Source: Rhodovulum sp. PH10
GTDB taxonomy: Bacteria; Pseudomonadota; Alphaproteobacteria; Rhizobiales; Xanthobacteraceae
Assembly: GCF_000293785.1 (NCBI RefSeq)
Contig: NZ_AKZI01000019.1
Span: forward strand, 1 to 64,000
DNA length: 64,000 bases
Direction: 5' to 3'
Numbering within the stretch: position 1 is the first letter of the stretch; every line of letters starts with the position of its first letter. Position numbers and translations under genes: made by a program. Below the pieces are notes generated by a model that was not told the DNA's origin, did no database searches, and worked only from the letters and a program-made list of their open reading frames with translations. Shown piece after piece: positions 1 through 10,283 of this stretch.

Positions 1-1493
1 CCAGCGAGCCCGCCGCCTCCACCGCGGCGCCGAGCGCCCCGGCGGCGACCACCCCGGCCGCCGCCCCGGCCGCCGCCGAGCAGGTCTCGGGCGGCACCGC
101 GACCGCCGCGGTGACCCCGCCGGCCGCGCCCACGGTCAACAAGGGCGACAACGCCTGGATGATGACCTCGGCGGTGCTCGTGCTGCTGATGACCATCCCG
201 GGCCTCGCCTTGTTCTATGGCGGCCTGGTGCGCACCAAGAACATGCTCTCGGTGCTCGCGCACGTGTTCTACACGGTGTGCGTCGTCATCGTGATCTGGG
301 CGCTGTACGGCTACTCGATGGCCTTCACCGGCGGCACCACGCCGTATGTCGGCGGCTTCACCAAGATGTTCCTCACGGGCGTCACGCCCGAGGCGGCCAC
401 CGGCACCTTCACCGCCGGCGCCAACATCTCCGAGCTCGTGTTCGTCTGCTTCCAGATGACCTTCGCGGCGATCACCCCGGCCCTCATCGTCGGCGCCTTC
501 GCCGAGCGCATGAAGTTCTCGGCGGTCGCGCTGTTCATCCCGCTGTGGGTCACCCTGATCTACTTCCCGATGGCCCACATGGTCTGGTACTGGGCCGGCC
601 CCGACGCGATCGTCGCGGCGCACGCCGCGGTCCAGGCCGCGACCGACGAGGCGGCCCGCACCGCCGCCCAGGCCAATCTCGACGCCGTCCTCGCCGACGC
701 CGGCCAGATCTTCCTGTGGGGCGGCATCGACTTCGCGGGCGGCACCGTGGTGCACATCAATGCCGGTATCGCCGGCCTGGTCGGCGCCCTGATCGTCGGC
801 CCGCGCATCGGCTACGGCAAGGAGCTGATGCCGCCCCACTCGCTGGTGCAGACGATGATCGGCGCCACGCTGCTGTGGGTGGGCTGGTTCGGCTTCAACG
901 CCGGCTCCGCCCTCGAGGCGTCGGGCTCGGCCGCGCTCGCGATGACCAACACCTTCATCGCCACCGCCGCCGCGGCGCTGTCCTGGATGTTCGCGGAGTG
1001 GATCACCAAGGGCAAGCCGTCGCTGCTCGGCGCGCTGTCGGGCTGCATCGCCGGCCTCGTCGCGGTCACCCCGGCGGCCGGCTTCGCCGGCCCGATGGGC
1101 GCCCTGGTGCTCGGCCTGATCGCCGGCGTGGTCTGCCTGTTCTTCGTCGCCGTGGTGAAGAACGCGCTCGGCTACGACGACGCCCTCGACGTGTTCGGCA
1201 TCCACTGCGTGGGCGGCATCGTCGGCGCCATCCTGACCGGCGTGCTGGTCAACCCGGCGCTCGGCGGCACCGGCATCTACGACTACGTCGCGGGTGCGGT
1301 CGCCGACTACAACATGCAGACGCAGCTGATGGCCCAGATCAAGGCGGTCGCCTTGACGCTGGTGTGGTCGGGCGTCGGCTCGGCGGTCCTCTACAAGATC
1401 GTCGACGTCGTCGTCGGCCTGCGCCCGACCCCGGAAGCCGAGCGCGAAGGCCTCGACCTCTCCGACCACGGCGAGCGCGCCTACAACATGTGA
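1..1493 (+). CDS. amtB: Ammonium transporter AmtB (5' end outside window)
   Basis: Inner-membrane ammonia channel of the Amt/Mep/Rh family, which takes up ammonium and is normally gated by the PII protein GlnK. The frame is open to the left edge (first full codon at base 3), so the start is missing. The first ~45 visible codons are Ala/Pro/Thr-rich, like the linker after the signal peptide in many alphaproteobacterial AmtB proteins; a GTG at 111 is therefore probably not the true start. The twin pore histidines are visible in VVHINAG and FGIHCVGG, with the hydrophobic segments expected for 11 helices. glnK usually precedes amtB and would lie left of the window. A strong terminator follows. 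Identity is very secure. Confidence 0.96.
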   Translation, partial: SEPAASTAAPSAPAATTPAAAPAAAEQVSGGTATAAVTPPAAPTVNKGDNAWMMTSAVLVLLMTIPGLALFYGGLVRTKNMLSVLAHVFYTVCVVIVIWALYGYSMAFTGGTTPYVGGFTKMFLTGVTPEAATGTFTAGANISELVFVCFQMTFAAITPALIVGAFAERMKFSAVALFIPLWVTLIYFPMAHMVWYWAGPDAIVAAHAAVQAATDEAARTAAQANLDAVLADAGQIFLWGGIDFAGGTVVHINAGIAGLVGALIVGPRIGYGKELMPPHSLVQTMIGATLLWVGWFGFNAGSALEASGSAALAMTNTFIATAAAALSWMFAEWITKGKPSLLGALSGCIAGLVAVTPAAGFAGPMGALVLGLIAGVVCLFFVAVVKNALGYDDALDVFGIHCVGGIVGAILTGVLVNPALGGTGIYDYVAGAVADYNMQTQLMAQIKAVALTLVWSGVGSAVLYKIVDVVVGLRPTPEAEREGLDLSDHGERAYNM

Positions 1494-1552
1494 GGCTCTC
1501 CTCTCCTCGCATCACCGGAAAGGACGGACACCCGGCACCGCCCTTTCCACCG

Positions 1553-1586
1553 GAGGCCCCGACCACCCGTCGGGGCCTCTTTTTTT
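1553..1586 (+). terminator. Rho-independent terminator after amtB
   Basis: A perfect 10-bp stem (1553-1562 with 1570-1579) closes a 7-nt loop and is followed by seven T residues. It lies 60 bp after the amtB stop and ends that transcript. It also separates amtB from the opposite-strand genes that follow. Confidence 0.92.
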
Positions 1587-1624
1587 CGGAGAGGCGGACC
1601 TTCGGCGCCGGACACGATCGGGAG

Positions 1625-2362
1625 TCAACCGAAAAGGTCCGGCTGACGCACTTCGTCGAGCCGCAGGACGCCGAGCAACTGCCACACGTGCGGGCGTTTC
1701 GCCTGATTGCCCACCACGAATGCCATGCCGCGTCCAGGATAGTGGTCGTTGTAGACGGCAGACATCCGGCTCAAGGCGCCGGCCTCGCCATGAGACATCC
1801 GCCACTTCCAGAACATCGTGTGGGTTTCCCAGTCGCCGCTCCGGAAGCTGTGGTGTCCGTCTCCGTCCTCGAAGTCGAAAATGAATTCGAAGGGTGACGG
1901 CTCGATCTCGGCAAGTTGTTTGTCGAAGAACGCCGTTTGCTTCGCGGCACGCTTGTAGGCGGCGCGCTCGTCGGCAATGTGGCCCGGCTTCTTCGGCTTC
2001 AAACGAAAGCAGGTGTTCTTCGGGCGGATGAGGGCGAGCGACCGGCCCTGCGCGGCGGCAGACGATATCGAAGGGACAACGAGCGGATCGAGCAGTCGAG
2101 CGCGCTCTCGAGGCGGCAGGCTCCCATTTCGGGCAATGGTGTCCTCGAATACGTGGCAGCTCTCCGAGCGGCTGTCGTGCGTCGGGCGCCGGTAGCGAAA
2201 CGTGATGACGTCCCACCGGCCGAAACTGTGGCGCCCTTCGAGATGGCGGAAGCGGACCGGAAAGAGGCGCTTCCATTCGCGCTGCTCGGTCACACCGGCG
2301 CAGCAGACCGTCTCGCCGTACCTCTTACTCGGCTGCGGCAGCGCCTTGACCAGGACGACCAC
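1625..2362 (-). CDS. Conserved protein of unknown function, partner of DUF488 gene
   Basis: I do not recognise a named domain in this 245-residue protein. It opens with VVVLVKALPQPSKRYGETVC and then has a W-K-R-L-F-P-V-R-F-R segment, a pattern I associate with proteins encoded next to DUF488 genes. The middle is rich in Lys and aromatics, and there is no signal peptide or membrane segment, so it is probably cytosolic. The GTG start at 2362 fits the conserved beginning and overlaps the upstream DUF488 gene by 38 bp, implying translational coupling. An ATG at 2389 is possible but would add nine unlikely residues. G+C is visibly lower than in the flanks, which suggests transfer as a unit with its neighbour. 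Function unknown. Confidence 0.75.
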   Translation of the reverse strand: MVVLVKALPQPSKRYGETVCCAGVTEQREWKRLFPVRFRHLEGRHSFGRWDVITFRYRRPTHDSRSESCHVFEDTIARNGSLPPRERARLLDPLVVPSISSAAAQGRSLALIRPKNTCFRLKPKKPGHIADERAAYKRAAKQTAFFDKQLAEIEPSPFEFIFDFEDGDGHHSFRSGDWETHTMFWKWRMSHGEAGALSRMSAVYNDHYPGRGMAFVVGNQAKRPHVWQLLGVLRLDEVRQPDLFG

Positions 2363-2861
2363 GCGTGAGGTCGGGAAACCGTCCTGCATACCGCTCGGGC
2401 TGGTCGCCATAGAGGTGAACCACCTGGATACCTTCAACCGACAGGTTATCCAAGATGAGGGAGCGATGACAATATTTCGCGTCACGTTCGAAGCACATCA
2501 GGCACGTCCGGTTCGTTCGCATCACCTCCAGGAGCGAACCGAGCTGGGCCTGGCCCGGGCGGCCAGCGAGATGACGTCGGTAAATGCGGTGAAAATCGTC
2601 GTAACGTCCCGCGCGGGCGGCGTCCCGTCCAGGCTTGGGGTCACCCAGCCCGACGAAGTGGACGTAGCCGATTCCCGCAGTCTCCAGCTGCGCTCGCAGG
2701 CTGTTCTTGGAAAATCCCTTCTTGCGCGAGACGGCGACGGCTCTCACGTCTGCGAGGACCTCTACGCCGACCGCCTGCAGCGTGGCGATGAACCGATCGA
2801 TGTCGGTCGCTTCGTACCCGATCGTGAAAACGATGGATGGTGTCGTCTTCGATGCCTTCAC
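2325..2861 (-). CDS. DUF488 domain-containing protein
   Basis: A 178-residue member of the DUF488 family, whose biochemical role is not established. Diagnostic features are the N-terminal FTIGYEATDIDRF, the segment LADVRAVAVSRKKGFSK, and the C-terminal CFERDAKYCHRSLI, where the two Cys and the His-Arg are the invariant positions. The GTG start at 2861 is preceded by GGGAGAG at good spacing; longer in-frame starts exist but lie before the conserved region. It overlaps the downstream unknown gene on the same strand, so the two are probably co-translated. Base composition is less G+C-rich than the surrounding chromosome. It is divergently arranged to the aminotransferase gene at 3061. Confidence 0.88.
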   Translation of the reverse strand: MKASKTTPSIVFTIGYEATDIDRFIATLQAVGVEVLADVRAVAVSRKKGFSKNSLRAQLETAGIGYVHFVGLGDPKPGRDAARAGRYDDFHRIYRRHLAGRPGQAQLGSLLEVMRTNRTCLMCFERDAKYCHRSLILDNLSVEGIQVVHLYGDQPERYAGRFPDLTRGRPGQGAAAAE

Positions 2862-3060
2862 GATGGCTCTCCCGCGATCGATCGACCCTTCCGGCCGCCG
2901 AAGCGGCCACACCCTAGACCGCACCCTGGCATTCGTCACCCGCCACCCCCCGCCCGCCGATGGTTAATCGCGCCTTAACCTCGCCGCCGCTATGGTCTTT
3001 CCGTGATCCGCAATCCGCCCGGCCGCCGGGCGGACGCAACCGTTCGAGTGCCGTCCCCCG

Positions 3061-4272
3061 ATGTCCAGCTCCGCCGCCGACCCCGAGATCGTCTCCGCGC
3101 CCGGCACGGCGATCGGGCGCTCGCCCTTCGTGCGGCTGAACGAGCTTCTTTCGGACGTCGCGCCCGGCAAGCCGCCGATCGTGCTCTCGCTCGGCGAGCC
3201 GCAGCACCCGGTGCCGGGCTTCGTGGCAGAAATTCTCGGCTCCGACATCGCCTCGCTCGGCCGCTATCCGGCCGGCAAGGGAACGCCCGCCTTCCGCACC
3301 GCCGCCGCGCAGTGGCTCGCCGGCCGCTACGGGGTGCGGATGCCCGATCCCGAGACCGAAATCCTGGTGCTCAACGGCACCCGCGAGGGGCTGTTTCTCG
3401 CCGCGGTCGCCGCCCGCCGGTTCGTCGCACCGCGCCGCGGCACGCCCGCCGTGCTGGTGCCGAACCCGTTCTATGCCGTCTATCCGGCAGGCGCCGACGC
3501 CGCCGGCTGCGAGACCGTCTTTCTGCCGGCGACCCGCGAGACCGGCTTCTTGCCCGACCTCGACGCGCTCGACGAGGCGCTTCTCGCCCGCACCGTCGCC
3601 TTCTATCTCGCCTCGCCCGCGAACCCGCAGGGCGCGGTGGCCGAGCTCGCCTATCTGTCGCGGCTCGTCTCGCTCGCCCGCCGCCACGGCTTTCTCGTTT
3701 TTGCCGACGAGTGTTATTCCGAGATCTACACCCGCGAAAAACCGCCCGGAATCCTCGAGGCGGCGGGCGAAGACTTTGCCGACGTCGTGGTGTTCCAGTC
3801 GCTGTCCAAGCGCTCCAACCTGCCGGGGCTGCGGGTCGGCTTCGCCGCGGGCGACGAGCGGTTCCTGAAAACCTTCCTCGAGCTGCGCAACGTCGCCGCG
3901 CCGACGGTGCCGGTGCCGGCCCAGCTGGTCGGCGCCGCCGCCTATGCCGACGAGGCGCATGTCGACGAGAACCGCCGGCTCTATGCGAGAAAGTTCGAGA
4001 TCGCCGAGGAGATCGTCGGCACCCGCTACGGCTGGGTGCGCCCGGCGGGCGGCTTCTATCTGTGGCTCGACGTCTCGGCGCACGGCGGCAGCGAGCAGGC
4101 GACGCTCGCGCTGTGGCGCGAGGCGGGGGTGAAGGTTTTGCCCGGCCGCTACATCGCGCGCGATCGGGCCGACGGCAGCAATCCCGGCGCGGATTTCATC
4201 CGCGTCGCGATCGTGCAGGACGAGGAGACCACGGCGGAGGCGCTGCGGCGCCTGGTCGCCGTGCTGGGATAG
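3061..4272 (+). CDS. Class I/II PLP aminotransferase, DapC-like
   Basis: Fold-type I PLP aminotransferase of 403 residues, cytosolic. The Schiff-base lysine is residue 250 in QSLSKRSNLPGLRVGF. The N-terminal VLSLGEPQHPVP and the SPANPQGAV loop match the succinyl-diaminopimelate aminotransferase (DapC) branch of alphaproteobacteria. In that role it would convert N-succinyl-2-amino-6-oxopimelate to N-succinyl-LL-DAP with glutamate in lysine and peptidoglycan synthesis; another amino donor specificity cannot be excluded. The ATG start sits at the beginning of the alignable region. The gene precedes ftsK by 18 bp, a common alphaproteobacterial arrangement. The assignment to class is certain, the substrate less so. 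Confidence 0.85.
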   Translation: MSSSAADPEIVSAPGTAIGRSPFVRLNELLSDVAPGKPPIVLSLGEPQHPVPGFVAEILGSDIASLGRYPAGKGTPAFRTAAAQWLAGRYGVRMPDPETEILVLNGTREGLFLAAVAARRFVAPRRGTPAVLVPNPFYAVYPAGADAAGCETVFLPATRETGFLPDLDALDEALLARTVAFYLASPANPQGAVAELAYLSRLVSLARRHGFLVFADECYSEIYTREKPPGILEAAGEDFADVVVFQSLSKRSNLPGLRVGFAAGDERFLKTFLELRNVAAPTVPVPAQLVGAAAYADEAHVDENRRLYARKFEIAEEIVGTRYGWVRPAGGFYLWLDVSAHGGSEQATLALWREAGVKVLPGRYIARDRADGSNPGADFIRVAIVQDEETTAEALRRLVAVLG

Positions 4273-4290
4273 AGCCACCGCCGAGGGGTC

Positions 4291-6807
4291 ATGACCGCAC
4301 TGCGCCACACCGGGTCCATCGCTCTGCTGCCGGACGACCTTCGCGCCGCGGTGGCGCGCCGCGTCCGGCAGGCCGGCGGGCTCGTGCTGCTCGGCGCGGC
4401 GGCGCTGTGCCTGGCGGCGCTGATCACCTGGTCGGTCAAGGACCCGAGCCTGAGCCACGCCACCTCGGCGCCGGTGCGCAACCTGCTCGGCGTCCCGGGC
4501 GCGATCGTCTCCGACCTGTCGATGCAGCTCTTCGGCCTCGCGATTTTGGCGCTGATCGCGCCGATCGCGGTGTGGGGCTGGCGGCTCGCCCACGAGCACC
4601 GGTTCGGGCGCGAGCGCTGGCGGCTCGGCGCTTGGGTGCTCGGCCTGCCGCTCGCCGCCGGCTTCGCCTCCTGCCTGCCGAGAAGCGCCGCCTGGCCGCT
4701 GCCGACCGGGCTCGGCGGGGTGGTCGGCGACGGCATGGTGCACGGTCCGGCCTGGATCGGCATCGGCGCCAGCGTCTGCCTGGTGGTCTATGGCGCCGCC
4801 GCCGCCGCCGCGATCCTGTTCGCCTGCGGAGTCGGCTTCACCGCGACCGCGACCGACGCCCCGAAAAAGCCCGCCGCCAAGGCGAAGCCGGCAAAGCCGG
4901 TGGCCGCCCCGCTCGCGCCCGACGATCCGGACGAGGACGAGGAGGACGGCGACCGCGCCTCGGTGTCGATCGGCCTCGTGGTGCATGCGCTCCTGAGCCT
5001 CAAGGCGCGCGCGCTGCGGCTCGCCCGCGCCGGCATCGTCGCCGGGGTGAAGGCGTTGCGCGAGCGCGACAAGGAGCCCGACACGCTCGCCCGCGACCGC
5101 CGCGAGCCGCATTTCGGCGCGATGCCGCCGGCCGCCGATCCGGTCGCACCCGATGCGGACGCGCAAGGCGACGCGGCTTACGAGGACGAGCCGTACGACG
5201 AGAGCGACGAGGAGGTCGAGGACGCGCCCGCCCCCGCTCCCCGCAACGCCAGGAAGGCGGCGCCGGCCGGCCGCAAGCCGAAGAAGCCCGCCGAGTACGA
5301 GCTGCCGTCGCTGAACCTGCTCGCCGCGCCGAAGGCGTCCGACCGCAACGTGGTGCCGAAGGACGTGCTGGAAGCGAACGAGACCGCGCTCGAGACGGTC
5401 TTGTCCGACTTCGGCGTCCGCGGCGAGATTCTCGACGCGCACCCCGGCCCCGTGGTCACGCTCTACGAGCTGGAGCCGGCGCCCGGCATCAAGTCGTCGC
5501 GCGTCATCGGGCTCGCCGACGACATCGCCCGCTCGATGAGCGCGGTGTCGGCCCGCGTCGCGGTGGTGCCCGGCCGCAACGTGATCGGCATCGAGCTGCC
5601 CAACGCCACCCGCGAAAAAGTTCTGTTTCGCGAGATGCTGGCGTCCGAGCAGTTCCACGACTGCAACGCCAAGCTGCCGCTCTGCCTCGGCAAGACGATC
5701 GGCGGCGACGCGGTGATCGTCGATCTCGCCCGCATGCCGCATCTCCTGATCGCCGGCACCACCGGCTCGGGCAAGTCGGTCGCCATCAACACCATGATCC
5801 TGAGCCTCCTGTACCGGCTGCGGCCGGACCAGTGCCGGCTGATCATGGTCGACCCGAAAATGCTCGAGCTGTCGGTCTATGACGGCATTCCGCATCTCCT
5901 CACGCCCGTCGTCACCGACCCCAAGAAGGCCGTCGTCGCGCTCAAATGGGCGGTGCGCGAGATGGAGAGCCGCTACAAGAAGCTCGCAAAAGTCGGGGTG
6001 CGCAACATCGAGGGCTACAATGCCCGCCTCGCCGAGGCGAAGGCCAAGGGCGAGCGCCTCACCCGCACGGTGCACACCGGCTACGACAAGGAGACCGGCA
6101 CCGCGATCTACGAGACCGAGGAGCTCGACCTCGAGCCGTTGCCCTTCATCGTGGTGGTGGTCGACGAGATGGCCGACCTGATGATGGTCGCCGGCAAGGA
6201 CATCGAGGGTGCGGTGCAGCGCCTCGCCCAGATGGCGCGCGCCGCCGGCCTGCACGTGATCGTCGCCACCCAGCGCCCCTCGGTCGACGTCATCACCGGC
6301 ACCATCAAGGCGAACTTTCCGACCCGCATCTCCTTCCAGGTCACCTCCAAGATCGACAGCCGCACGATTCTCGGCGAGCAGGGCGCCGAGCAGCTGCTCG
6401 GCCAGGGCGACATGCTCTACATGGCCGGCGGCGGCCGGATCAGCCGCGTGCACGGGCCGTTCGTCTCCGACGAGGAGGTCGAGAAGATCGTCCGCCACCT
6501 CAAGACGCAGGGCGCGCCGCAATATCTCGAGGACGTCACCGCCGAGGAGGAGAGCGGCGACGGCGAGGCGGTGTTCGACGGCACCGCGATGGGCCAGGAG
6601 GGCGACCTCTATCAGCAGGCCGTCGCCGTGGTGCTGCGCGACCGCAAGGCCTCGACCAGCTACATCCAGCGCCGCCTGCAGATCGGCTACAACAAGGCCG
6701 CCTCGCTGATGGAGCGGATGGAGGCCGAGGGCGTGGTCGGCCAGGCGAACCATGCCGGCAAGCGCGAGATTCTGGTCGGCGGCGACGCCGAGGAAGAAGC
6801 CTTTTGA
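4291..6807 (+). CDS. ftsK: DNA translocase FtsK
   Basis: Septal DNA pump (838 residues) that clears chromosome termini during division and activates XerCD at dif. The N-terminus carries about four hydrophobic helices (roughly residues 30-180). An acidic and Ala/Pro-rich linker follows to about 340, then the RecA-like motor with Walker A GTTGSGKS near 488 and Walker [11 protein letters not shown] near 620. The C-terminal winged-helix gamma domain, which reads KOPS sites, is visible from about residue 770 ([15 protein letters not shown]). Length and order are normal for the family. It follows the aminotransferase closely and precedes the B12 region. Confidence 0.97.
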   Translation: MTALRHTGSIALLPDDLRAAVARRVRQAGGLVLLGAAALCLAALITWSVKDPSLSHATSAPVRNLLGVPGAIVSDLSMQLFGLAILALIAPIAVWGWRLAHEHRFGRERWRLGAWVLGLPLAAGFASCLPRSAAWPLPTGLGGVVGDGMVHGPAWIGIGASVCLVVYGAAAAAAILFACGVGFTATATDAPKKPAAKAKPAKPVAAPLAPDDPDEDEEDGDRASVSIGLVVHALLSLKARALRLARAGIVAGVKALRERDKEPDTLARDRREPHFGAMPPAADPVAPDADAQGDAAYEDEPYDESDEEVEDAPAPAPRNARKAAPAGRKPKKPAEYELPSLNLLAAPKASDRNVVPKDVLEANETALETVLSDFGVRGEILDAHPGPVVTLYELEPAPGIKSSRVIGLADDIARSMSAVSARVAVVPGRNVIGIELPNATREKVLFREMLASEQFHDCNAKLPLCLGKTIGGDAVIVDLARMPHLLIAGTTGSGKSVAINTMILSLLYRLRPDQCRLIMVDPKMLELSVYDGIPHLLTPVVTDPKKAVVALKWAVREMESRYKKLAKVGVRNIEGYNARLAEAKAKGERLTRTVHTGYDKETGTAIYETEELDLEPLPFIVVVVDEMADLMMVAGKDIEGAVQRLAQMARAAGLHVIVATQRPSVDVITGTIKANFPTRISFQVTSKIDSRTILGEQGAEQLLGQGDMLYMAGGGRISRVHGPFVSDEEVEKIVRHLKTQGAPQYLEDVTAEEESGDGEAVFDGTAMGQEGDLYQQAVAVVLRDRKASTSYIQRRLQIGYNKAASLMERMEAEGVVGQANHAGKREILVGGDAEEEAF

Positions 6808-6897
6808 TTCTATCGCCGTCCGGGTTCCGGCTGCGCCGCACGCCGTTGCGCTCGCGGGCCGCAATGTGATCATGTCGGCCCCGACCACGGAGCCCGC

Positions 6898-7557
6898 ATG
6901 ACCGACCACACCCCCGACACCGTTTCCACCGACACCGTTTCCGGCACCGCCGTGCCCGACCCCGCCGAGGCCGCGCGTCATCGCGAAAAAATGCGCAAGC
7001 GCAAGGCGCTGCAGGACGCAGAAATCGCCGCGCGGACGGTGGAGAAGGGCCTTCTGATGGTCCACACCGGCACCGGCAAGGGCAAGTCGACCGCCGCCTT
7101 CGGGCTCGTGCTTCGCGCGCTCGGCCACGATGTGCGGGTCGGGATCGTGCAGTTCGTCAAGTCGCGCGACACCGGCGAGCGCGTCGCGCTGCAAGCCTTC
7201 GGCGACCGCGTGGTGTGGCACACCGCCGGCGAGGGTTTTACCTGGGAGACGCAGGACAAGGCGCGCGACATCGCCGCCTGCCGCAACGCCTGGACGCTCG
7301 CCGAACGCTTGATGGACGATCCCTCGATCGGCCTTCTCGTCCTCGACGAGCTGAACATCGCGCTGCGCTACGACTATCTGCCGCTCGACGAGATTCTGTC
7401 CCGCCTCGCCGCACGGCGGAAGGAGCTGCACGTCGTGATCACCGGCCGCAACGCAAAACCGGCGCTGATCGAGGCGGCCGACCTCGTCACCGAGATGACG
7501 CTGGTCAAGCACCACTTCAAGGCCGGCGTGAAGACCCAGGCCGGGATCGAGTATTGA
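6898..7557 (+). CDS. cobO: Cob(I)yrinic acid a,c-diamide adenosyltransferase CobO
   Basis: Cytosolic enzyme of 219 residues that transfers the 5'-deoxyadenosyl group of ATP to the reduced corrinoid, forming the Co-C bond. The P-loop [10 protein letters not shown] lies near residue 56, followed by [12 protein letters not shown] and [13 protein letters not shown], all hallmarks of the CobO/CobA/BtuR family. The N-terminus has a 45-residue charged lead, usual for alphaproteobacterial CobO. The ATG at 6898 is preceded by GGAGCCC. It is the first gene of the cobalamin block; cobQ follows after a 235-bp gap that holds a palindromic repeat. Confidence 0.96.
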   Translation: MTDHTPDTVSTDTVSGTAVPDPAEAARHREKMRKRKALQDAEIAARTVEKGLLMVHTGTGKGKSTAAFGLVLRALGHDVRVGIVQFVKSRDTGERVALQAFGDRVVWHTAGEGFTWETQDKARDIAACRNAWTLAERLMDDPSIGLLVLDELNIALRYDYLPLDEILSRLAARRKELHVVITGRNAKPALIEAADLVTEMTLVKHHFKAGVKTQAGIEY

Positions 7558-7792
7558 CGATGCCGCATCTTTCGATCCGCGCATTCGTCCCGATGGCCAT
7601 GCCGATGCCCCCCTCCCGCAAGAGGGACGGGAGCCGGGTGTGGCACGGCGCACAAAATTCGGCAGCCACCGAGCGAGCGGCTCTCGCTGCAGAAGCGGTC
7701 GTCAAAGTGGCGACGCATCGGCTCCGTCGTTCCCTCCCCCCTCGTGGGGGAGGGACAGGGAGGGGGGCCAGACCGTCGTTCGGCCTCGGATC
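7558..7792. repeat. Extragenic palindromic element between cobO and cobQ
   Basis: This gap has no convincing gene. It holds a perfect 10-bp hairpin (7731-7740 with 7746-7755, pentanucleotide loop) of C/T-rich and G/A-rich arms. A related C-rich then G-rich stretch lies near 7610-7632, suggesting a pair of inverted palindromes. It resembles the dispersed extragenic repeats of Rhizobiales genomes. There is no T-run, so it is not a classical terminator. Confidence 0.6.
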
Positions 7793-9271
7793 ATGACCCG
7801 CGCGCTGATGTTCCAGGGCACCGGGTCGGACGTCGGAAAGTCGCTGATCGTCGCAGGTCTCTGCCGGCTGCTGGCGAATCGCGGCGTCTCGGTCGCACCG
7901 TTCAAGCCGCAGAACATGTCGAACAACGCTGCCGTCACCGCCGACGGTGGTGAGATCGGCCGGGCGCAGGCGCTTCAGGCGCGCGCCGCGCGGATCGCGC
8001 CGAGCGTCGACATGAACCCGGTGCTGCTGAAGCCGCAGAGCGAGGTCGGTGCCCAGATCGTGCTGTGCGGCAAGGTGATCGGCAGCGCGGGCGCGCGCGA
8101 TTATCAGTCGCGCAAGGCGCTGCTGATGCCCGCCGTGCTGGAGAGCTTTTCGCGGCTTCGTGAGAGCGCCGAGATCGTGCTGGTGGAGGGCGCGGGTTCG
8201 GCCTCGGAAGTGAATCTTCGTGACAACGACATCGCCAATATGGGCTTTGCCCGCGCCGCAAGCGTGCCGGTGGTGCTGATCGGCGACATCGACCGCGGCG
8301 GGGTGATCGCGAGCCTCTGCGGCACCGCCGCGGTGATCGATCCCGCCGACGCCGCGCTGATCCGCGGCTTTCTGGTCAACAAGATGCGCGGCGACCCGGC
8401 GCTGTTTGCCGCCGGCATGGCGTTCGTCGCCGAAAGAACCGGCTGGGCGGCGCTCGGGCTGGTGCCGCATTTTGCAAATGCCTTCCGGCTGCCGGCGGAA
8501 GACAGCATGGCGCTCGACGGTCTGCCGGCCGCGCGCCCGCCGGGCGCGGCGCAGCGCGCAAAAATCGCGGTGCCGGTGCTGCCGCACATCGCCAATTTCG
8601 ACGACCTCGATCCGCTAAAGCTCGAGCCCGCGGTCGAGCTGGTGATGCTGCGGAACGGCACGCCTCTGCCGGCCGACACCGACCTGGTGATCCTGCCGGG
8701 CTCGAAGGCGACCATCGCCGATCTCGCCGCGCTGCGCGCCGCCCGCTGGGACATCGACATTCTCGCGCATGTGCGCCGTGGCGGGCGGGTGCTCGGCCTG
8801 TGCGGCGGCTATCAGATGCTGGGCCGGGCGATCGCCGACCCCGACGGCCTCGAGGGCTTGCCGGGCACCGCGCAGGGGCTCGGTCTCCTCGACGTGACGA
8901 CCACCCTCGGCGGCGACAAGTCGCTGGTCGCGGTCACCGGAAAGACGGTCGCCGACGGCGTGCCGCTCGCCGGTTACGAGATGCATATGGGCCGCACCGA
9001 AGGCCCCGGCACGCGCCGCCCGCTGGTGCGGCTCGACGACGGCTCGTCCAGCCGCGACGACGGCGCGGTGTCGCCGGACGGACGGGTCGCCGGCTCCTAT
9101 GTGCACGGCTTCTTCGCCGACGACCGCCAGCGCGCCCGCTGGCTCGAAACGCTCGGCGTGCCGAGTGCTGCGGGCTCCTACGAGGCGATGGTGGACGCGA
9201 CGCTCGATGCGCTCGCCGATCACCTCGCCCGCCATGTCGACGTGGAAAAGCTGCTCGCCCTCAGCCGCTGA
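7793..9271 (+). CDS. cobQ: Cobyric acid synthase CobQ
   Basis: Glutamine-dependent amidase of 492 residues that amidates positions b, d, e and g of adenosylcobyrinic a,c-diamide to give cobyric acid. The N-terminal dethiobiotin-synthetase-like ATP domain opens with [12 protein letters not shown]. The C-terminal class I glutamine amidotransferase domain has its nucleophile Cys337 in [11 protein letters not shown] and catalytic His438 in SYVHGFF. The ATG at 7793 starts the conserved region; upstream in-frame codons fall in the repeat and are not expected to be translated. Its 3' end overlaps the convergent cbiB-type gene by 11 bp. Confidence 0.96.
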   Translation: MTRALMFQGTGSDVGKSLIVAGLCRLLANRGVSVAPFKPQNMSNNAAVTADGGEIGRAQALQARAARIAPSVDMNPVLLKPQSEVGAQIVLCGKVIGSAGARDYQSRKALLMPAVLESFSRLRESAEIVLVEGAGSASEVNLRDNDIANMGFARAASVPVVLIGDIDRGGVIASLCGTAAVIDPADAALIRGFLVNKMRGDPALFAAGMAFVAERTGWAALGLVPHFANAFRLPAEDSMALDGLPAARPPGAAQRAKIAVPVLPHIANFDDLDPLKLEPAVELVMLRNGTPLPADTDLVILPGSKATIADLAALRAARWDIDILAHVRRGGRVLGLCGGYQMLGRAIADPDGLEGLPGTAQGLGLLDVTTTLGGDKSLVAVTGKTVADGVPLAGYEMHMGRTEGPGTRRPLVRLDDGSSSRDDGAVSPDGRVAGSYVHGFFADDRQRARWLETLGVPSAAGSYEAMVDATLDALADHLARHVDVEKLLALSR

Positions 9272-10241
9272 CCAGAAGGCCGAGCACCGCCAAAATGCCC
9301 AGCGCGCCGAGAAACGCCGCCCGGTAGAGCGTCAGCGCGCGAAAAATGTCGGCCGGCGTCGCCTCGGCGCGGCCGTCGCCCATCCAGGCATCGTCCACCC
9401 GCACGCCGCCATACACCCGCGGGCCGGCGAGCCTGAGCCCGAGCGCCCCGGCCATCGCCGCCTCCGGCCATCCGGCATTGGGCGAGCGGTGCCTTTTCGC
9501 ATCGCGCAGCACGGCGCGCAGCGCGCCCGATGCCGAGGCGCCCGGCACCACCGCGGCGGCGGCGATCAGCATCAGCCCGGTCAGCCGCGAGGCCGGCAGG
9601 TTGACGAGATCGTCGAGCCGCGCCGCCGCCCAGCCGAACGCCCGGTATCGCGCGGTGAGATGGCCGATCATGCTGTCGGCGGTGTTGATCGCCTTGTAGG
9701 CGAGCATGCCCGGCAGGCCGAGAACGAGATACCAGACGGCGGGCGCCGTCACGCCGTCGGAGGAATTTTCCGCGAGGCTCTCGATTGCGGCGCGGCACAG
9801 CGCCGGCCCATCGAGCGTCTCCGGATCGCGGCCGACGATTTTTGCGATCTCCCGCCGCCCGCCGGGCAAGCCTTCGCGTTGCAGCACCACCGCGACCGCC
9901 CGCACGTGACGATCGAGGCTGCCGCCGGCGATCAGCGTCGCCGCGGTGACCACCAGAAGCACGATGCCGAGGAGCGGCACACCCGCCGCGAACCCTTCCA
10001 GCACGAGGCCGCCGAGAAGGCCGATGCCGAGCAGCACGACCACGGTGGCGATGCCGCCGGCGCGGCGAAACGTCTCGGGCAGCGCGGGCCGATTGAGCGC
10101 CGCATCGAGCGCCGCGATCAGCCGGCCGATCCACGAGACCGGATGGCCGATTGCGCGAAACAGGGCGTCGGGATACCCCACCACCGCCTCGAGGCCGGCG
10201 GCGAGAACCAAGATCAGCAAGCGGTCGGTGAGGTCGAGCAC
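9261..10241 (-). CDS. cobD: Adenosylcobinamide-phosphate synthase CobD/CbiB
   Basis: Integral membrane enzyme of 326 residues that joins cobyric acid to (R)-1-aminopropan-2-ol phosphate. This gives the nucleotide-loop precursor. Conserved segments visible are [16 protein letters not shown] and the membrane-flanking [12 protein letters not shown], plus the C-terminal [11 protein letters not shown]. About four to five hydrophobic stretches are present. The start is GTG at 10241 and the length is typical. It is divergent from cobC (about 40 bp between starts), so one short intergenic region probably drives both halves of the aminopropanol-phosphate branch. Confidence 0.95.
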   Translation of the reverse strand: MLDLTDRLLILVLAAGLEAVVGYPDALFRAIGHPVSWIGRLIAALDAALNRPALPETFRRAGGIATVVVLLGIGLLGGLVLEGFAAGVPLLGIVLLVVTAATLIAGGSLDRHVRAVAVVLQREGLPGGRREIAKIVGRDPETLDGPALCRAAIESLAENSSDGVTAPAVWYLVLGLPGMLAYKAINTADSMIGHLTARYRAFGWAAARLDDLVNLPASRLTGLMLIAAAAVVPGASASGALRAVLRDAKRHRSPNAGWPEAAMAGALGLRLAGPRVYGGVRVDDAWMGDGRAEATPADIFRALTLYRAAFLGALGILAVLGLLVSG

Positions 10242-10283
10242 GGGCGGACGCTTCTTTTCGCGGGTGACGTTTTGCGGGTGACG

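Noticed and set aside
7-110. Separate gene or promoter at the left edge
   Set aside because: The frame is continuous with amtB and has the Ala/Pro-rich composition of its leader, so it is the interior of a truncated gene.
2914-7653. Very long antisense open frame opposite the aminotransferase, ftsK and cobO
   Set aside because: It mirrors well-supported genes in a G+C-rich genome, where stop codons are rare on the opposite strand. Its translation is Arg/Ala/Gly-rich with no domain.
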